Part shown: piece by piece, positions 38,403-48,309 of the stretch
Numbering within the stretch: position 1 is the first letter of the stretch
How the letters are laid out: each line of letters starts with the position of its first letter
Assembly: GCF_014217255.1 (NCBI RefSeq)
Contig: NZ_CP059404.1
Coordinates: 992,001-1,056,000 of the forward strand
From: Corynebacterium incognita
GTDB taxonomy: Bacteria > Actinomycetota > Actinomycetes > Mycobacteriales > Mycobacteriaceae
DNA: 64,000 nt
Direction: 5' to 3'
Translations under genes and position numbers: made by a program
The notes under the pieces: generated by a model
Told to the model about the DNA's origin: nothing
The model's input: the letters and a program-made list of their open reading frames with translations, nothing else
The model's database searches: none

Positions 38403-39497
38403 CTAGTAGATGAGATTGTAATGAACTCTCGTGGCGGCGGCGTCGATGCGACTGGGGTGTATATAGCCAGTGTCCAGGGCGTTCATGACTGCGTCGATGG
38501 CGGCAGGGACGTCGTATGCGGTGGACCACAAGGCCTGGTCCGCGCCCGAGCGGAGAGCTTCCACCACGGCCTGTTCCGTGGACATCCGTCCGGAGATGGC
38601 CTGCATGCCGGACAAGTCGTCGGTGTAGACCATGCGGGTAAAGGGCGCGGCGCCGGGGTACGAGCCGTCGCGAAGCAGGTGGTAGGCGGCGGGGTTGAGG
38701 CTGGACGGCTTATCTCCTAGTCCGGGGACGACCATGTGCCCGACCATGACCGCGGCGCCGACGTCGCGTTGGGTGGCGAACGCGAAGGGGATGAGGTCGT
38801 GGCGTTCCATCTCAGACACGGGCGGAGTGACGGCGTCGCCGAAATGAGTATCGCCGGAGGCTCGGCCGTGGCCGGGAAAGTGTTTGAAGACGGCGTCGAC
38901 CCCGACTGACTCTAGGCCGCGGGCGAAGGCCACGCCGTAGACGCCGGCGTCGTGGGGGTCGTGGGAGAAGGACCGGTCGCCGACCACGTCGAGGCCGCCG
39001 CCGTCGACGTCGAGGACTGGGGCGAAGTCGACGGTGATGCCGTGGGCCCGCAGGTTACGCCCGATCTCTTGGCCTGTGCGGTAGGCGGCCACGTGGCCCC
39101 CGGACGCGGCCATCGCACCAGGGGCGGGCTGCTCACCCAGGATGTGGGCGAAGCGTTGGACGCGTCCTCCCTCAAAGTCGATGGCGACGTCGAAGGGGCG
39201 GCGTACCTCTTTTCTCAGCGCATGGATGTCGCGGCCGGGTTCGGTGAGCAGTCCGGGGTCGGCCCAGCTGACGATGAAGATACCGCCGACGCCCATGTCC
39301 AGCTTGGCCTTTGCATCATCGTAGCTTTCGACGCCGACCATCATGAGTGAGGCCACTTTCTCCCGCTGGGTCATACCCTCGAGTGGGTCCGGCGCGGGTG
39401 TGCTGGTCGGCGCCGGGGCTGGTGCCGGTTCCGGTGGCGCGGAGCACCCCGCCACCGCGAGGACGGCAGCGAAGGCGATCACGCGGAAAATCTGCAT
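38403..39497 (-). CDS. Glycoside hydrolase family 3 lipoprotein (NagZ-like)
   Basis: 364 residues. The N-terminus FRVIAFAAVLAVAGCSAPP is a lipoprotein signal, then a Pro/Ala linker. The GH3 TIM barrel shows AIDFEGGRVQRF and the hallmark KHFPGHGRASGDTHF, with the His/Asp pair of beta-N-acetylglucosaminidases. Likely releases GlcNAc from cell-wall fragments. It faces the USP gene in a head-to-head arrangement. Confidence 0.9.
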   Translation of the reverse strand: MQIFRVIAFAAVLAVAGCSAPPEPAPAPAPTSTPAPDPLEGMTQREKVASLMMVGVESYDDAKAKLDMGVGGIFIVSWADPGLLTEPGRDIHALRKEVRRPFDVAIDFEGGRVQRFAHILGEQPAPGAMAASGGHVAAYRTGQEIGRNLRAHGITVDFAPVLDVDGGGLDVVGDRSFSHDPHDAGVYGVAFARGLESVGVDAVFKHFPGHGRASGDTHFGDAVTPPVSEMERHDLIPFAFATQRDVGAAVMVGHMVVPGLGDKPSSLNPAAYHLLRDGSYPGAAPFTRMVYTDDLSGMQAISGRMSTEQAVVEALRSGADQALWSTAYDVPAAIDAVMNALDTGYIHPSRIDAAATRVHYNLIY

Positions 39498-39537
39498 GCG
39501 ACCATATTTACCAGACGTGCATATACACTAGAGGGGC

Positions 39538-40026
39538 ATGAGCACTATGTTGATTGCTTACGACGGTTCCGAGCAGGCCGGCCGCGCCATCGCGTACGCG
39601 GCCCGGATGCTCAAACCGGCCACCATCGAGGTCCTGACCGCGTGGGAACCTGTGGCCCGGCAGGCGGCCCGCGCCGTCAGCCCCACCGGCATGCACCAGC
39701 CCGTCATACACGCGGAGGAAGACCCCGCCTACGAGGAGGCGCTCCGAGTGTGCCGAGAGGGCGTCGCCATCGCGGAGGCGCAGGGGCTCACGGGACATGC
39801 CCACCTGGTGGAATGCACGACGTCGATAGGCCAGGCTATCGTCGACGCCGCCAAGGAGCTCGACGTGGACGTCATCGTGGCGGGCACCCGCGCGATTTCG
39901 GGCTTACGGTCCCTGTGGAGCACTTCGACCGCCGACCACATCGTCCGGAACGCCGGTTTGCCTGTGTTTATCGTCCCGCCGGAGGACGACGCTGATACAG
40001 TTGCTGATCATGGCACTGACATCTGA
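39538..40026 (+). CDS. Universal stress protein family
   Basis: 162 residues. LIAYDGSEQAGRAIAYAARM at the N-terminus and VIVAGTRAISGLRSLWSTST, a G-2x-G-9x-ST ATP-binding loop, mark the family. It starts a plus-strand run with DUF2613 and AftD genes and overlaps the former by 17 bp. Confidence 0.9.
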   Translation: MSTMLIAYDGSEQAGRAIAYAARMLKPATIEVLTAWEPVARQAARAVSPTGMHQPVIHAEEDPAYEEALRVCREGVAIAEAQGLTGHAHLVECTTSIGQAIVDAAKELDVDVIVAGTRAISGLRSLWSTSTADHIVRNAGLPVFIVPPEDDADTVADHGTDI

Positions 40027-40207
40027 TCCTTTAGCGAAGCGCTCCATCGGCCCGGCCGTGGGCAGCGCCGTCGTGGGCGTCGCGCTGGGCGTGGTGGCCG
40101 TGGTGGGGGTCGCGCAGTTCACCACCAGCAACACAGTGCCGTCCGGTAACGCGGTGCCGGCGAACAACGCCGTCCTGGGCGGGCCGGAGTACGGCTCCCG
40201 CACCTAA
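40010..40207 (+). CDS. DUF2613 small membrane protein
   Basis: 65 residues from the ATG at 40010. IGPAVGSAVVGVALGVVAVV is the membrane helix, then an Asn/Ala/Pro-rich exterior part. The family is restricted to mycolate-type actinobacteria and often precedes aftD. Role unknown. Confidence 0.85.
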   Translation: MALTSDPLAKRSIGPAVGSAVVGVALGVVAVVGVAQFTTSNTVPSGNAVPANNAVLGGPEYGSRT

Positions 40208-40213
40208 ACCGTC

Positions 40214-43045
40214 GTGCACGTTTGGGGCTGGGCGATTGCCCTCATCGTGTCCTTCGTGCAGCCGTGGGGGAAGGTTGCCGCTGACACAAAGCTAGATCTC
40301 GCCGTGGATCCGGCGGGGTTCCTCGCGCGCGCCACGCAGCCTTATACGGACGTCTTTACCCTGGGCCAGCTCCAGAACCAGGCGTACGGCTATATTTTCC
40401 CGCAGGGCGCTTTCTTCCTCGCCACCGATTTCCTCCCGGACTGGGTGGCGCAGCGCCTGTGGTGGACGGTGGTCATGGGCGTCGGGTTCTCGGGGTTCTA
40501 TGAGTTGTTGCGCCGCCTGCAGGTGGGCAACCCGTATTGGAACGTGCTGCCAGCGTTGTTATACATGTTGTCGCCGCGCACGCTTACTACGCTGACCGCC
40601 ATTTCCTCGGAGACGTGGCCGGTGATGCTGGCGCCGTGGGTGATCGTCCCCTTAGTCGGGCGGGCGAACTGGCCTGCCTCCCTGTTGGCGGTGGCCGCGA
40701 TGGGCGCGGTCAATGCCACGGCCACGGTCGCGGCGTGCGTCCCGGCGTTCATTTATTTGCTGGCCCGGCATCGTCGCGCGGCGGTCCCGTGGTCTGTCGG
40801 TTGCGTGGTCATCTCCGCGTGGTGGCTCATTCCGCTGTTTGTTCTGGGCAAATACTCTCCGCCGTTTACCGATTTCATCGAGTCCTCGTATGTGACCACG
40901 CGCTGGCTCAATCCGATCGAGGTCTTGCGTGGCACCACCAGCTGGACGCCGTTCGTGGAAACCGAGCGCGTGGCGGGCACCCTCTTGGCCACGGATCCGA
41001 CGTTTGTCTTGATCACCACGGCCGTCGCCGCTTTGGGCCTGTTGGGCCTGCGCAATCGCAGCGTGTGGGTGGCCATGCTCGTGGCGGGGCTGCTCGTCAT
41101 GTCCCCGCTGCTCACGGACTTCCTGGACGGGCCCGGCGCACCCCTGCGCAACGTGCACAAGTTTGATCCGTTGGTACGCATCCCGTTGCTCGTGGGTTTC
41201 GCACAGCTGACCTTCTCCCGGCGCTGGCTGGTGGGCGGGCTGGTGGCGGTGCTGGCGATGTCCCCGGCGTGGTCGGCGCGACTGCTCCCCCAGGGCACCT
41301 ATACCGAGATCCCCGACGACTGGCACCAGGCCACGGCCTTCGTCAACGAGCACGCCGATAACACCCGCACTCTCCTGTTCCCGGAGGCCACCTTCGCCCG
41401 CCAGGACTGGGGCTGGACCCGGGACGAGCCCGCGCAACCGCTTCTCGACGTCCCGTGGGCCGTCCGCGACGCCATCCCCTTGGTCCCACCGGAGGCCATC
41501 CGTGGCTTGGACGGGGTCATGGCGGTGCTGCACGAGCGGCCGGATGCCGCGGAGGACGTGCTCACCCGCCTCGGGATCGGCGCCATCATCGTGCGCAACG
41601 ACCTTGAGGATCAGCCGTATGTGGATCCGCACGCCTTCGGCGGCGAGGTCCACGAGTTCGGCGACGTGGCCGTGGTGCGGTTCCACAACCTGCCGTCGGC
41701 GGTGGCGCCTAATGAGCCGGTGACGGTGGCCGGCGGCGGCGAGTCCTTGGCCGTGTTGGATATGCTGTCCGGGCCGCAGCCGCGCCGCCTGGTCGCAGAG
41801 AACGCGGACATCGTCACGGACACCCCGGCGCTGGCCGACCGCAACTACGGCACCGTCCACGATGCGTCGTCGGCGCCGCTGGCGAGCGAGGACGAGGGCA
41901 CAGTGCGCAACCGCGTCCCGGACTATCCCAGCGTCGGGCCTCACGCGCGCGTGCGCGAGTCTGGGGGCAAGGTGGCGGTGTCGTCGTCGGAGTCGGACGC
42001 CACGAGCTTTGGCGGGGCGGACCCGGCGCGCTCCCCCACCGCGGCCGTCGACGGGCATCCGCGCACCGCGTGGTGGCCGAGCCGGGGCGACGCCGCCCCG
42101 TGGCTGGAGCTGCGCGGCGAGTTCCGCTCCCCGACCGTGCGCCTGCGCACCACCGAGGATGTCACCATCACGGTGCGCAACGCCCAGGCGGCCACGGATA
42201 TCGAGGCGAAGGCGGGGACCACGGAAACGGTGAAGGTGCCCGGCGGCGACGCTTCGGCCCTGCGCCTGGAGCTGCATTCCCGGGCGGGTGTGGCGGAGGT
42301 CGAGGTGGAGGGCTCCCCGATAGAACGGGTGGTCGCGGTCCCGGATTCCTCGCCGCAGGTCAAGCAGTTCCTGTTCCAGCGCCTCACCCTGGACACCGGC
42401 ACTGTCATCCGCGAGTTCACTGCCCCGCGCCGCATGGAGGTGGAGTTAGCGTCCTCGGGCCCGGTCGTGCTTGTCGACGGCGTGGCGCACCAGCCCGGCG
42501 ATCGCGTCACCCTAGAACCCGGCACCCACCGCGTGCGTTCGGATGCCACGTGGGTGACGCTGACCGAGCCGGGTTTCGCGCCGTCGGCACGCTACACGCC
42601 TACTGACCGCGAGGTCGAGCCCGGCGAGATCCTGGTGACGGGCCGCGCGACGAACCCGGGGCTGCCCGGGGGGAGCATCGACGCCGCGGCCCAGGCGGTC
42701 ACGGAGCCGGGCCCCACCGGTTTCCAGGGCGCGGGCTACCGCCTGTGGCTGGGTGGCGCTGTGTCGGCGCTGGCCGTGGGGTTGTGCGTATGGGGCTCCA
42801 GGCGGCGCTGGCCGGAGGAGGCTCCCGTCGCAGCGGCGGATCGACCGGTGTTGCCCGGAACCACCATCCCCGCGCCGGTGCTCAGCGCGGTGACGGTCGG
42901 CCTGGCTGGGGTGTTTTTGTCGCATGCTCCGTGGCCGTCGGCTGGTTATGCGGGCGATTCCTGGTTAACCACCGGGTTATGCGTGGTCGCCATCGCAGCG
43001 CTGGTTCTTCCACCATCTCGTAACTCAGCGCCGCCACGGGAATAG
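40214..43045 (+). CDS. aftD: AftD-like alpha-(1->3)-arabinofuranosyltransferase
   Basis: 943 residues from GTG, shorter than the family members I remember. The N-terminal GT-C part (DUF3367) has about ten membrane helices after FVQPWGKVAADTKLDLAVDP. A soluble carbohydrate-binding section follows, including a discoidin-like part (about 595-690, PTAAVDGHPRTAWWPSRGD). Three C-terminal helices end the protein. It branches arabinan in the arabinogalactan of the mycomembrane wall. The end overlaps the convergent acyltransferase gene by 164 bp. Confidence 0.88.
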   Translation: MHVWGWAIALIVSFVQPWGKVAADTKLDLAVDPAGFLARATQPYTDVFTLGQLQNQAYGYIFPQGAFFLATDFLPDWVAQRLWWTVVMGVGFSGFYELLRRLQVGNPYWNVLPALLYMLSPRTLTTLTAISSETWPVMLAPWVIVPLVGRANWPASLLAVAAMGAVNATATVAACVPAFIYLLARHRRAAVPWSVGCVVISAWWLIPLFVLGKYSPPFTDFIESSYVTTRWLNPIEVLRGTTSWTPFVETERVAGTLLATDPTFVLITTAVAALGLLGLRNRSVWVAMLVAGLLVMSPLLTDFLDGPGAPLRNVHKFDPLVRIPLLVGFAQLTFSRRWLVGGLVAVLAMSPAWSARLLPQGTYTEIPDDWHQATAFVNEHADNTRTLLFPEATFARQDWGWTRDEPAQPLLDVPWAVRDAIPLVPPEAIRGLDGVMAVLHERPDAAEDVLTRLGIGAIIVRNDLEDQPYVDPHAFGGEVHEFGDVAVVRFHNLPSAVAPNEPVTVAGGGESLAVLDMLSGPQPRRLVAENADIVTDTPALADRNYGTVHDASSAPLASEDEGTVRNRVPDYPSVGPHARVRESGGKVAVSSSESDATSFGGADPARSPTAAVDGHPRTAWWPSRGDAAPWLELRGEFRSPTVRLRTTEDVTITVRNAQAATDIEAKAGTTETVKVPGGDASALRLELHSRAGVAEVEVEGSPIERVVAVPDSSPQVKQFLFQRLTLDTGTVIREFTAPRRMEVELASSGPVVLVDGVAHQPGDRVTLEPGTHRVRSDATWVTLTEPGFAPSARYTPTDREVEPGEILVTGRATNPGLPGGSIDAAAQAVTEPGPTGFQGAGYRLWLGGAVSALAVGLCVWGSRRRWPEEAPVAAADRPVLPGTTIPAPVLSAVTVGLAGVFLSHAPWPSAGYAGDSWLTTGLCVVAIAALVLPPSRNSAPPRE

Positions 43046-43997
43046 TCAGGGCTACCGTGGCCGCCAGCACGGTGAGGAAGTCGATGGTCAGCCCCGAAAA
43101 CAGGTCCACCCCAAGCACCGGGAAAACCACGGATAACACCGCGACGTGCCACAAGAAGATGGAATACGACCAGCGGCCCAACGCCTGCATGGGCTCCGAG
43201 TTGAGCCAGTGGTCGGGCCCGGGCGGGGCGAGCGCGTAGGGCACCACGACCGCGGCGGCGAACACCCCACCTATGGTGACGCGCAGGGCGAACTCGGCAG
43301 GGTCGGGGTGTGCGAGCCCGCGGGTGCCGCGGCTGCCCAGCCAGGTCATGGCAAGCGCCACCAGCCACCACGCCCACCGCACCCGGAACGCGCGGGCCAG
43401 CCACCGCGGCACCCGGCCTTCAAACTCGGCGGCGAGCATGCCCACCGCGAACCACAGGGTGTAGGCCGGGGGCCAAATCTGGGAGTTGATGCCGCCGTCG
43501 TAGTCGGCCACCGGCGGAAGGAACGCCCAGCCCAAGCTGAGCACCGCCGCACCCGCGATGACGCGGGGTCCGCCGCGCAGAAACGGCAACACCAGATAGA
43601 ACGCGACCTCAATGCACAGCGACCATAAGTGTGTGAGCCCCGGTGCGAGGCCATCGGGGAAATAGACTTGGGTGAGCGTCAGGTTGGCGAGGACCTGCTG
43701 CCCGGTGATGAAATGGGCGTCGGGAAGCAGCATGATGACCGTCACTACGCACACCAGGTAGGCGGGCAGAATCCGCAGGGCGCGCTTGAGATAATAGGAG
43801 CGCGGCTCGAGGTGGTCACGGCGGCGCCACAGCACGAAAGCGCTCAACGCGAAGAACACGGCGACGAAGTAGTCGAAGCGTTCTGCGATCCCCCACCCCG
43901 TTCCGGTTTGGAAGGACACGTGGGTGACGATGATGCCGAGCGCGGCCACCGCGCGCAGCCCATCTAACGCGGGGAGGCGGTGCGGTATGGTTATCAC
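42882..43997 (-). CDS. Membrane acyltransferase 3 family
   Basis: 371 residues from GTG at 43997. LPALDGLRAVAALGIIVTHV at the N-terminus is the acyltransferase 3 signature, then about ten membrane helices and a basic C-terminal tail (RWRPRITRWLTRNRPH). It could O-acylate a wall sugar or trehalose lipid. An upstream in-frame extension exists but runs through the DUF3068 gene and is not coding. Its 3' end overlaps aftD by 164 bp. Confidence 0.87.
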   Translation of the reverse strand: MITIPHRLPALDGLRAVAALGIIVTHVSFQTGTGWGIAERFDYFVAVFFALSAFVLWRRRDHLEPRSYYLKRALRILPAYLVCVVTVIMLLPDAHFITGQQVLANLTLTQVYFPDGLAPGLTHLWSLCIEVAFYLVLPFLRGGPRVIAGAAVLSLGWAFLPPVADYDGGINSQIWPPAYTLWFAVGMLAAEFEGRVPRWLARAFRVRWAWWLVALAMTWLGSRGTRGLAHPDPAEFALRVTIGGVFAAAVVVPYALAPPGPDHWLNSEPMQALGRWSYSIFLWHVAVLSVVFPVLGVDLFSGLTIDFLTVLAATVALTIPVAALSYEMVEEPALRWRPRITRWLTRNRPHNQPTATEHATKTPQPGRPSPR

Positions 43998-44021
43998 GAT
44001 CTCCCACTGTATAAGGAAGCC

Positions 44022-45182
44022 ATGAAGAACCCCATCAACGTGCACGATAAGTTGCATTTGGTTGCTCTCACGGCGGTGCTGTGCTTGCTCGTAGGCTCTT
44101 TGGTCCCGCCGATCATGAGCGGTCGGCAGCGCCCGCTTGCCGACGACGTGGACATGGAACTGACCACGGAACCTACCCAGGGCTATCTCTTCCGCAGTTC
44201 CATGCTGTTGCAGGGCAAAGTTCCAAAGCAGCACCAGGACAACCCGGAGTGCCAGTCCAATGACAATCCGCTGTGGTGCTACATCGAGTCCGGGTGGGTC
44301 AAGCAAACCAGCGCGGCGACCACCTCGCCGACCGCCGAGGACTCCGTGGTCAGCTCGGATACTATCCAGAAGTTTACGTTCAGCGACTCCCCGGTGTGTG
44401 AGGTGACCCAGCACGTGGATCTCAATCGCGAGTCCACTTTCCCGGCGGTCAACGACGAGATGTGGATGAACATCGCTATCCCAGGCCTGCAGCGGTCTCT
44501 TTCCTCGGATGACCTGGAGCGAGACGGCATCGACTTCTTCTTCCCTCCCACCACGGAGCAGCGTTCCTACGAGTACTACGACCCGTTCCTTAGCGAGTCG
44601 CGTCCCATCGACTTCAAGGAAAAGAAGATGATCGACGGCCAGCCTATCTACGTCTACTACCAGCGTCTGCGCGGCGAGCCGCTGCAGAAGCTCGCCGAGG
44701 CCTCTGCATCCCTGTCCACCTACGGGTTGGCGGAGGAGGAGATCCCCACTGACGCCGATGAGCTTCCCGGCATGTCCCTGGAGGGCGATGCCTTCCGCTT
44801 CTACACCGATGACGAGCTGAAGGCTCGCAAGCTCAAGCGCAACGACACCGTTTTCATGGACCCGTACTACTCGATGGAACGCACCGTCTACGTGGAACCG
44901 AATACGGGCGTCATCGTCAACAAGGAAGAAACGGGCGGCGTCTACTACGCGCGCAACCGCGAGGAGGCTCAGCAGCTTGCCGACGAGCCCGCCAGCCCGC
45001 GTCGTTCCCTGTACACGGGTACGTTCAACTGGGATGGCAAGACGCAGGCCGCGGCGATGGACGTCGCCCGGCCGACCATCCTCACGCTGCGGGTGTCCAA
45101 CATCATCGGCTGGGTGGGCAAGGTAGCCGGTGTGGCCCTCCTGTTGTGGGCCGCGGTGCTCTACAGTAGGCGGCGTGCGTAG
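44022..45182 (+). CDS. DUF3068 membrane-anchored protein
   Basis: 386 residues from the ATG at 44022 (AAGGAAG site). There is one N-terminal helix (LVALTAVLCLLVGSLVPPIM) and one C-terminal helix (VGKVAGVALLLWAAVLYS), with a large exported domain between (FTFSDSPVCEVTQHV, WVKQTSAATT). The family is typical of mycolate actinobacteria, and its function is not settled. It starts 24 bp from the divergent acyltransferase gene. Confidence 0.88.
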   Translation: MKNPINVHDKLHLVALTAVLCLLVGSLVPPIMSGRQRPLADDVDMELTTEPTQGYLFRSSMLLQGKVPKQHQDNPECQSNDNPLWCYIESGWVKQTSAATTSPTAEDSVVSSDTIQKFTFSDSPVCEVTQHVDLNRESTFPAVNDEMWMNIAIPGLQRSLSSDDLERDGIDFFFPPTTEQRSYEYYDPFLSESRPIDFKEKKMIDGQPIYVYYQRLRGEPLQKLAEASASLSTYGLAEEEIPTDADELPGMSLEGDAFRFYTDDELKARKLKRNDTVFMDPYYSMERTVYVEPNTGVIVNKEETGGVYYARNREEAQQLADEPASPRRSLYTGTFNWDGKTQAAAMDVARPTILTLRVSNIIGWVGKVAGVALLLWAAVLYSRRRA

Positions 45183-46620
45183 GAAGATTGCTTGGGGCGC
45201 TGTCCTCGTCGTGGCGGTGTGCTGGCCCTTCCTCCTGCCGGGGACGCTGGCCGCCCGCGACATGCTGGTGCTCGACCACCCCGGCGTAGTACCGCCCGCC
45301 TTCGGCGCGGGCGATCTGGCGCCGCGCAACGTGCCCCAAGACGGGGTGCTGGCGCTCATCGGGATGGTCTTGCCGGCGTCGTGGGCAGTGCGTGCGCTCG
45401 TGGTTGGCGCGGCTGCCGCGGCGGCGTGGGGCGGGGCCCGCGCCGGGTCCTACTTGTCCATGACCTTGGCGGTGGCCAACCCCTTCGTCATCGAGCGGCT
45501 CCTGCAGGGCCACTGGTCCTTGGTGGTGGCGGCCTGGTTATGCGTCCCCATCGTGGTCGCGCGTCGGCCGCTCACCCGCTGGCTGGCCATCTTCTTCTCC
45601 TCTCTCACCCCCACCGGCGGCCTCTTCGCGCTACTCTTCGGTCTGGTGGCGCCGGGGCGGCGGGCCAACGCGGGCGTCGCCACGCTGTCGATGCTGCCGT
45701 GGCTCGTCCCCAGCCTCATGCAGTGGCAGTCCACCGCGGCGTCGCCGGAGTCAGCCGCCGCCTTCGCCCCGCGGGCTGAGGCCTTGACTGGTACTGTGGG
45801 CGCGCTCCTGGGGCTCGGCGGCATCTGGAACGCGGATGCCGTGCCTGCCTCCCGGCAGGCCGGGCTGGGCGTGTTCGGCATCGTATTGTTCTGCATCTTG
45901 CTCACCGCGCTGCCACGGCTGAAAGAACACCGCGGCACCCTCGTTCTCGCGACGCTGGGGCTGGGCGGGGCCATCGCTGTGTGGCTGTGGCCCGGCGCTC
46001 TGACTACGTCGCTGCCCGGCGGTGGCCTGCTGCGCGACGGACAGAAGCTAGTTATGCTGGCCATCCCCGCCTATGTGGTGCTGGCCGGCCGACTGCGCCC
46101 CCGCCTGGCCTGGGCGGGCCTGGCCTGCGCCTTGCTGCAGTCCCCCGCCACGCTGGCCCCCATCGCGCCGGTCGATCTGCACCTCGACGAGCGACTGGTC
46201 GCCCGCCTCGACGGCCGCGACACCTACTTCGCCGCCCGCGACACCCTCACCACGTTGGCCGACGGCCGCGTCATCCTCGACCCCTATTCCAAAGCAGCCA
46301 GCAAAGTTGAGTCTGGGGCGTTGCGGGTGGACGGGGTGCTGGTAGACGCGCCGTCGTCACGCTGGGTGGCAGCGCACGAGGCCTGGCAACGCCGAGACCT
46401 GGTCGCGCTGAAGGAGCTCGGCGTCGGCGCGGTGGTGGACGAGCAGGGACAGATCCACGACACCGGCGCCCCGGCGCGCCCAGTGCCGTGGCTGCTGCAC
46501 CTTATGTGGTTGCTGCTACCTCTCGGGCTAGCTCTAGCCAGCGCTGTCCTGTCTTCTCCCACGAAAACTCCGCGGCGAAGCGGCGGGCGTTCACACCAAA
46601 GTCACCGGGCTCGGAAATAA
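45175..46620 (+). CDS. Polytopic membrane protein of the cell-wall cluster
   Basis: 481 residues from GTG at 45175, overlapping the DUF3068 stop by 8 bp. About ten membrane helices (AWGAVLVVAVCWPFLLPG, WLCVPIVVARRPLTRWLAIF and others) with a soluble section near residues 330-430. The arrangement (helices, then a DGRVILDPYSK loop) resembles GT-C-type glycosyltransferases, but no catalytic motif is certain. The end overlaps the convergent glycosyltransferase gene by 119 bp. Confidence 0.82.
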   Translation: MRRKIAWGAVLVVAVCWPFLLPGTLAARDMLVLDHPGVVPPAFGAGDLAPRNVPQDGVLALIGMVLPASWAVRALVVGAAAAAAWGGARAGSYLSMTLAVANPFVIERLLQGHWSLVVAAWLCVPIVVARRPLTRWLAIFFSSLTPTGGLFALLFGLVAPGRRANAGVATLSMLPWLVPSLMQWQSTAASPESAAAFAPRAEALTGTVGALLGLGGIWNADAVPASRQAGLGVFGIVLFCILLTALPRLKEHRGTLVLATLGLGGAIAVWLWPGALTTSLPGGGLLRDGQKLVMLAIPAYVVLAGRLRPRLAWAGLACALLQSPATLAPIAPVDLHLDERLVARLDGRDTYFAARDTLTTLADGRVILDPYSKAASKVESGALRVDGVLVDAPSSRWVAAHEAWQRRDLVALKELGVGAVVDEQGQIHDTGAPARPVPWLLHLMWLLLPLGLALASAVLSSPTKTPRRSGGRSHQSHRARK

Positions 46621-47557
46621 GGCGCCGGGTAGCCTCCAGCAGCTCCGCGGGCGTGCCCACCAGCAGCCCTGTCTCGCCGTCGCGCACGGAGTCGCGCAGG
46701 CCGTAGGCGTAGCCGACCGTGGGCACGCCGTGCTGGGCGGCCTCGATGACCGCCAGGCCCCAGCCCTCCTTGCGGGAGGGCATGACGTGGACGTCGGCGC
46801 GCGCCAGCAACGCGTGCTTGCGTTCCTCGGTGACGTGGCCGTGCAACAAGACCTTGTGCTGCAGGCCCCGTTCGGCAATGTAGGCGCGGAGCTGGGGCGC
46901 CCACCAGCCGTCGCCGATGACGTCCAGCACGGCGTCGTCGAGCTGCGCCACGATGTCCACGGCGTGCTCGATCTGCTTGTGGGGCACGAGCCGCGACAGG
47001 GTAACCAGATGCGTGCCCGCCTCCCGCGGGGCGGCGGCGATCCCGTCCGGCACCGGGTCCACCCCGTTTTCGATGATGCGGGCGCCGTGCACGCCGAGTT
47101 CTTCCAGGTCCGCGCGGGAGGCCTCGGACACCGTCACCCATGGCCGGTCGCGGTATATCCACGGCACCACCCGCGACTCCAGGAACCAGCCGAAGCGCCC
47201 CAACACCCGGCCGGCGACAGGCCATTGCTCGCGGTGGCAATGGTGGGTCAGCGCCACGGTGGGTGCCGGGGAGAATAGGCGGGCGAAAAACGGGATACCG
47301 TTGTGGGTGTCTATGACCAGGTCAGCGTCCCGGTGGCGCTGCAGCCACAGGGCCGCCAAGGGGTACACGGAAAACTTGGCACCGCCGCGCGAGTAGGCCA
47401 CCCCGCCGCGCCGATCCCGGGCGGGTGCGCCGGACGTGCGGTAGATGACCTCGTGGCCGTGCGCCGCCAGGTACTCGCCCACGCGCTCCAGGTAGCGTTC
47501 GGAACCACCGCCTTGCGGGTGGGTGGAGTCGCGCCAGCACAACAGGATAATCTTCAT
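46502..47557 (-). CDS. Glycosyltransferase family 4
   Basis: 351 residues from the ATG at 47557. CWRDSTHPQGGGSERYLERV at the start is the acceptor-side GGGSER loop; VTLSRLVPHKQIEHAVDI and MPSRKEGWGLAVIEAAQHGV form the GDP/UDP-sugar binding half with its EX7E motif. It likely transfers mannose or another hexose to a lipid or wall acceptor. Divergent from the methyltransferase gene. Confidence 0.9.
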   Translation of the reverse strand: MKIILLCWRDSTHPQGGGSERYLERVGEYLAAHGHEVIYRTSGAPARDRRGGVAYSRGGAKFSVYPLAALWLQRHRDADLVIDTHNGIPFFARLFSPAPTVALTHHCHREQWPVAGRVLGRFGWFLESRVVPWIYRDRPWVTVSEASRADLEELGVHGARIIENGVDPVPDGIAAAPREAGTHLVTLSRLVPHKQIEHAVDIVAQLDDAVLDVIGDGWWAPQLRAYIAERGLQHKVLLHGHVTEERKHALLARADVHVMPSRKEGWGLAVIEAAQHGVPTVGYAYGLRDSVRDGETGLLVGTPAELLEATRRLISEPGDFGVNARRFAAEFSWEKTGQRWLELAREVAATT

Positions 47558-47589
47558 GGTTGACCGTAACTCTACCCGCACGAGGATCC

Positions 47590-48309
47590 ATGTCTGCTAC
47601 CCGACGCCGCGCCACCCTGCGCCGCTCCCTCACGCTCCTGCGTAGTTTTCCTCAGGAACAGGCCAACCCGAACACGTTTTACACCAGCCTGGCCGAGGAC
47701 ACCGCGGAGCTCATCGCGGCCCTAGGCGCCGACCACGGCGTCGACCTGCGCGGGGCGCGGGTGTTGGATGTGGGCGGCGGGCCGGGCTATTTCACCCAGG
47801 CTTTCCGACGCCGCGGCGCCTCCTACGTGGGCCTCGACCCCGTCGAGCCGCGGGTGCAGGTGCGCGGCGACGGTGCGGCGCTGCCGTTTCGGGACGACAC
47901 CTTTGACGTCGTGTACTCCTCAAACGTGGCCGAGCACGTGTCGCGCCCGTGGGACATGGCCGACGACATGCTCCGGGTCACCCGGCCGGGCGGCCTCGTG
48001 GTGCTCAGCTACACGGTGTGGCTCGGGCCGTTCGGGGGCCACGAGACTGGCTTATGGGAGCACTACGTGGGTGGGGAGTTCGCGCGGCGACGCTACGAGC
48101 GCCGGCACGGCCACCCGCCGAAAAACGTGTGGGGACAGTCCCTGTTCGCGGTGTCGTGCGCGGCGGGGCTGCGTTGGGCCCGGAGCGCGGACGCCGAACT
48201 GGTCCGCGCCTTCCCCCGGTACCACCCAGGGTGGGCATGGTGGGTGGTCAGGGTCCCGGTGTTGCGGGAGTTCCTGACCTCCAACCTGGTGGTGGTGCTG
48301 CGCGCTTAG
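47590..48309 (+). CDS. SAM-dependent methyltransferase (class I)
   Basis: 239 residues from the ATG at 47590 (AGGA site); a longer version from TTG at 47560 is possible. [20 protein letters not shown] is motif [10 protein letters not shown] follows, and [20 protein letters not shown] is the methyltransferase 11 pattern. Substrate unknown. Its place next to a glycosyltransferase suggests a lipid or glycan substrate. Confidence 0.9.
   Translation: MSATRRRATLRRSLTLLRSFPQEQANPNTFYTSLAEDTAELIAALGADHGVDLRGARVLDVGGGPGYFTQAFRRRGASYVGLDPVEPRVQVRGDGAALPFRDDTFDVVYSSNVAEHVSRPWDMADDMLRVTRPGGLVVLSYTVWLGPFGGHETGLWEHYVGGEFARRRYERRHGHPPKNVWGQSLFAVSCAAGLRWARSADAELVRAFPRYHPGWAWWVVRVPVLREFLTSNLVVVLRA

Noticed and set aside
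40652..42277. 541-codon minus-strand frame inside aftD
   Set aside because: Arg/Gly/Ala/His-rich antisense shadow without motifs.
43998..45359. Long N-terminal extension of the acyltransferase frame
   Set aside because: It lies antisense to the DUF3068 gene, which has a clear signal helix and conserved family pattern. The acyltransferase signature begins right after the GTG at 43997.
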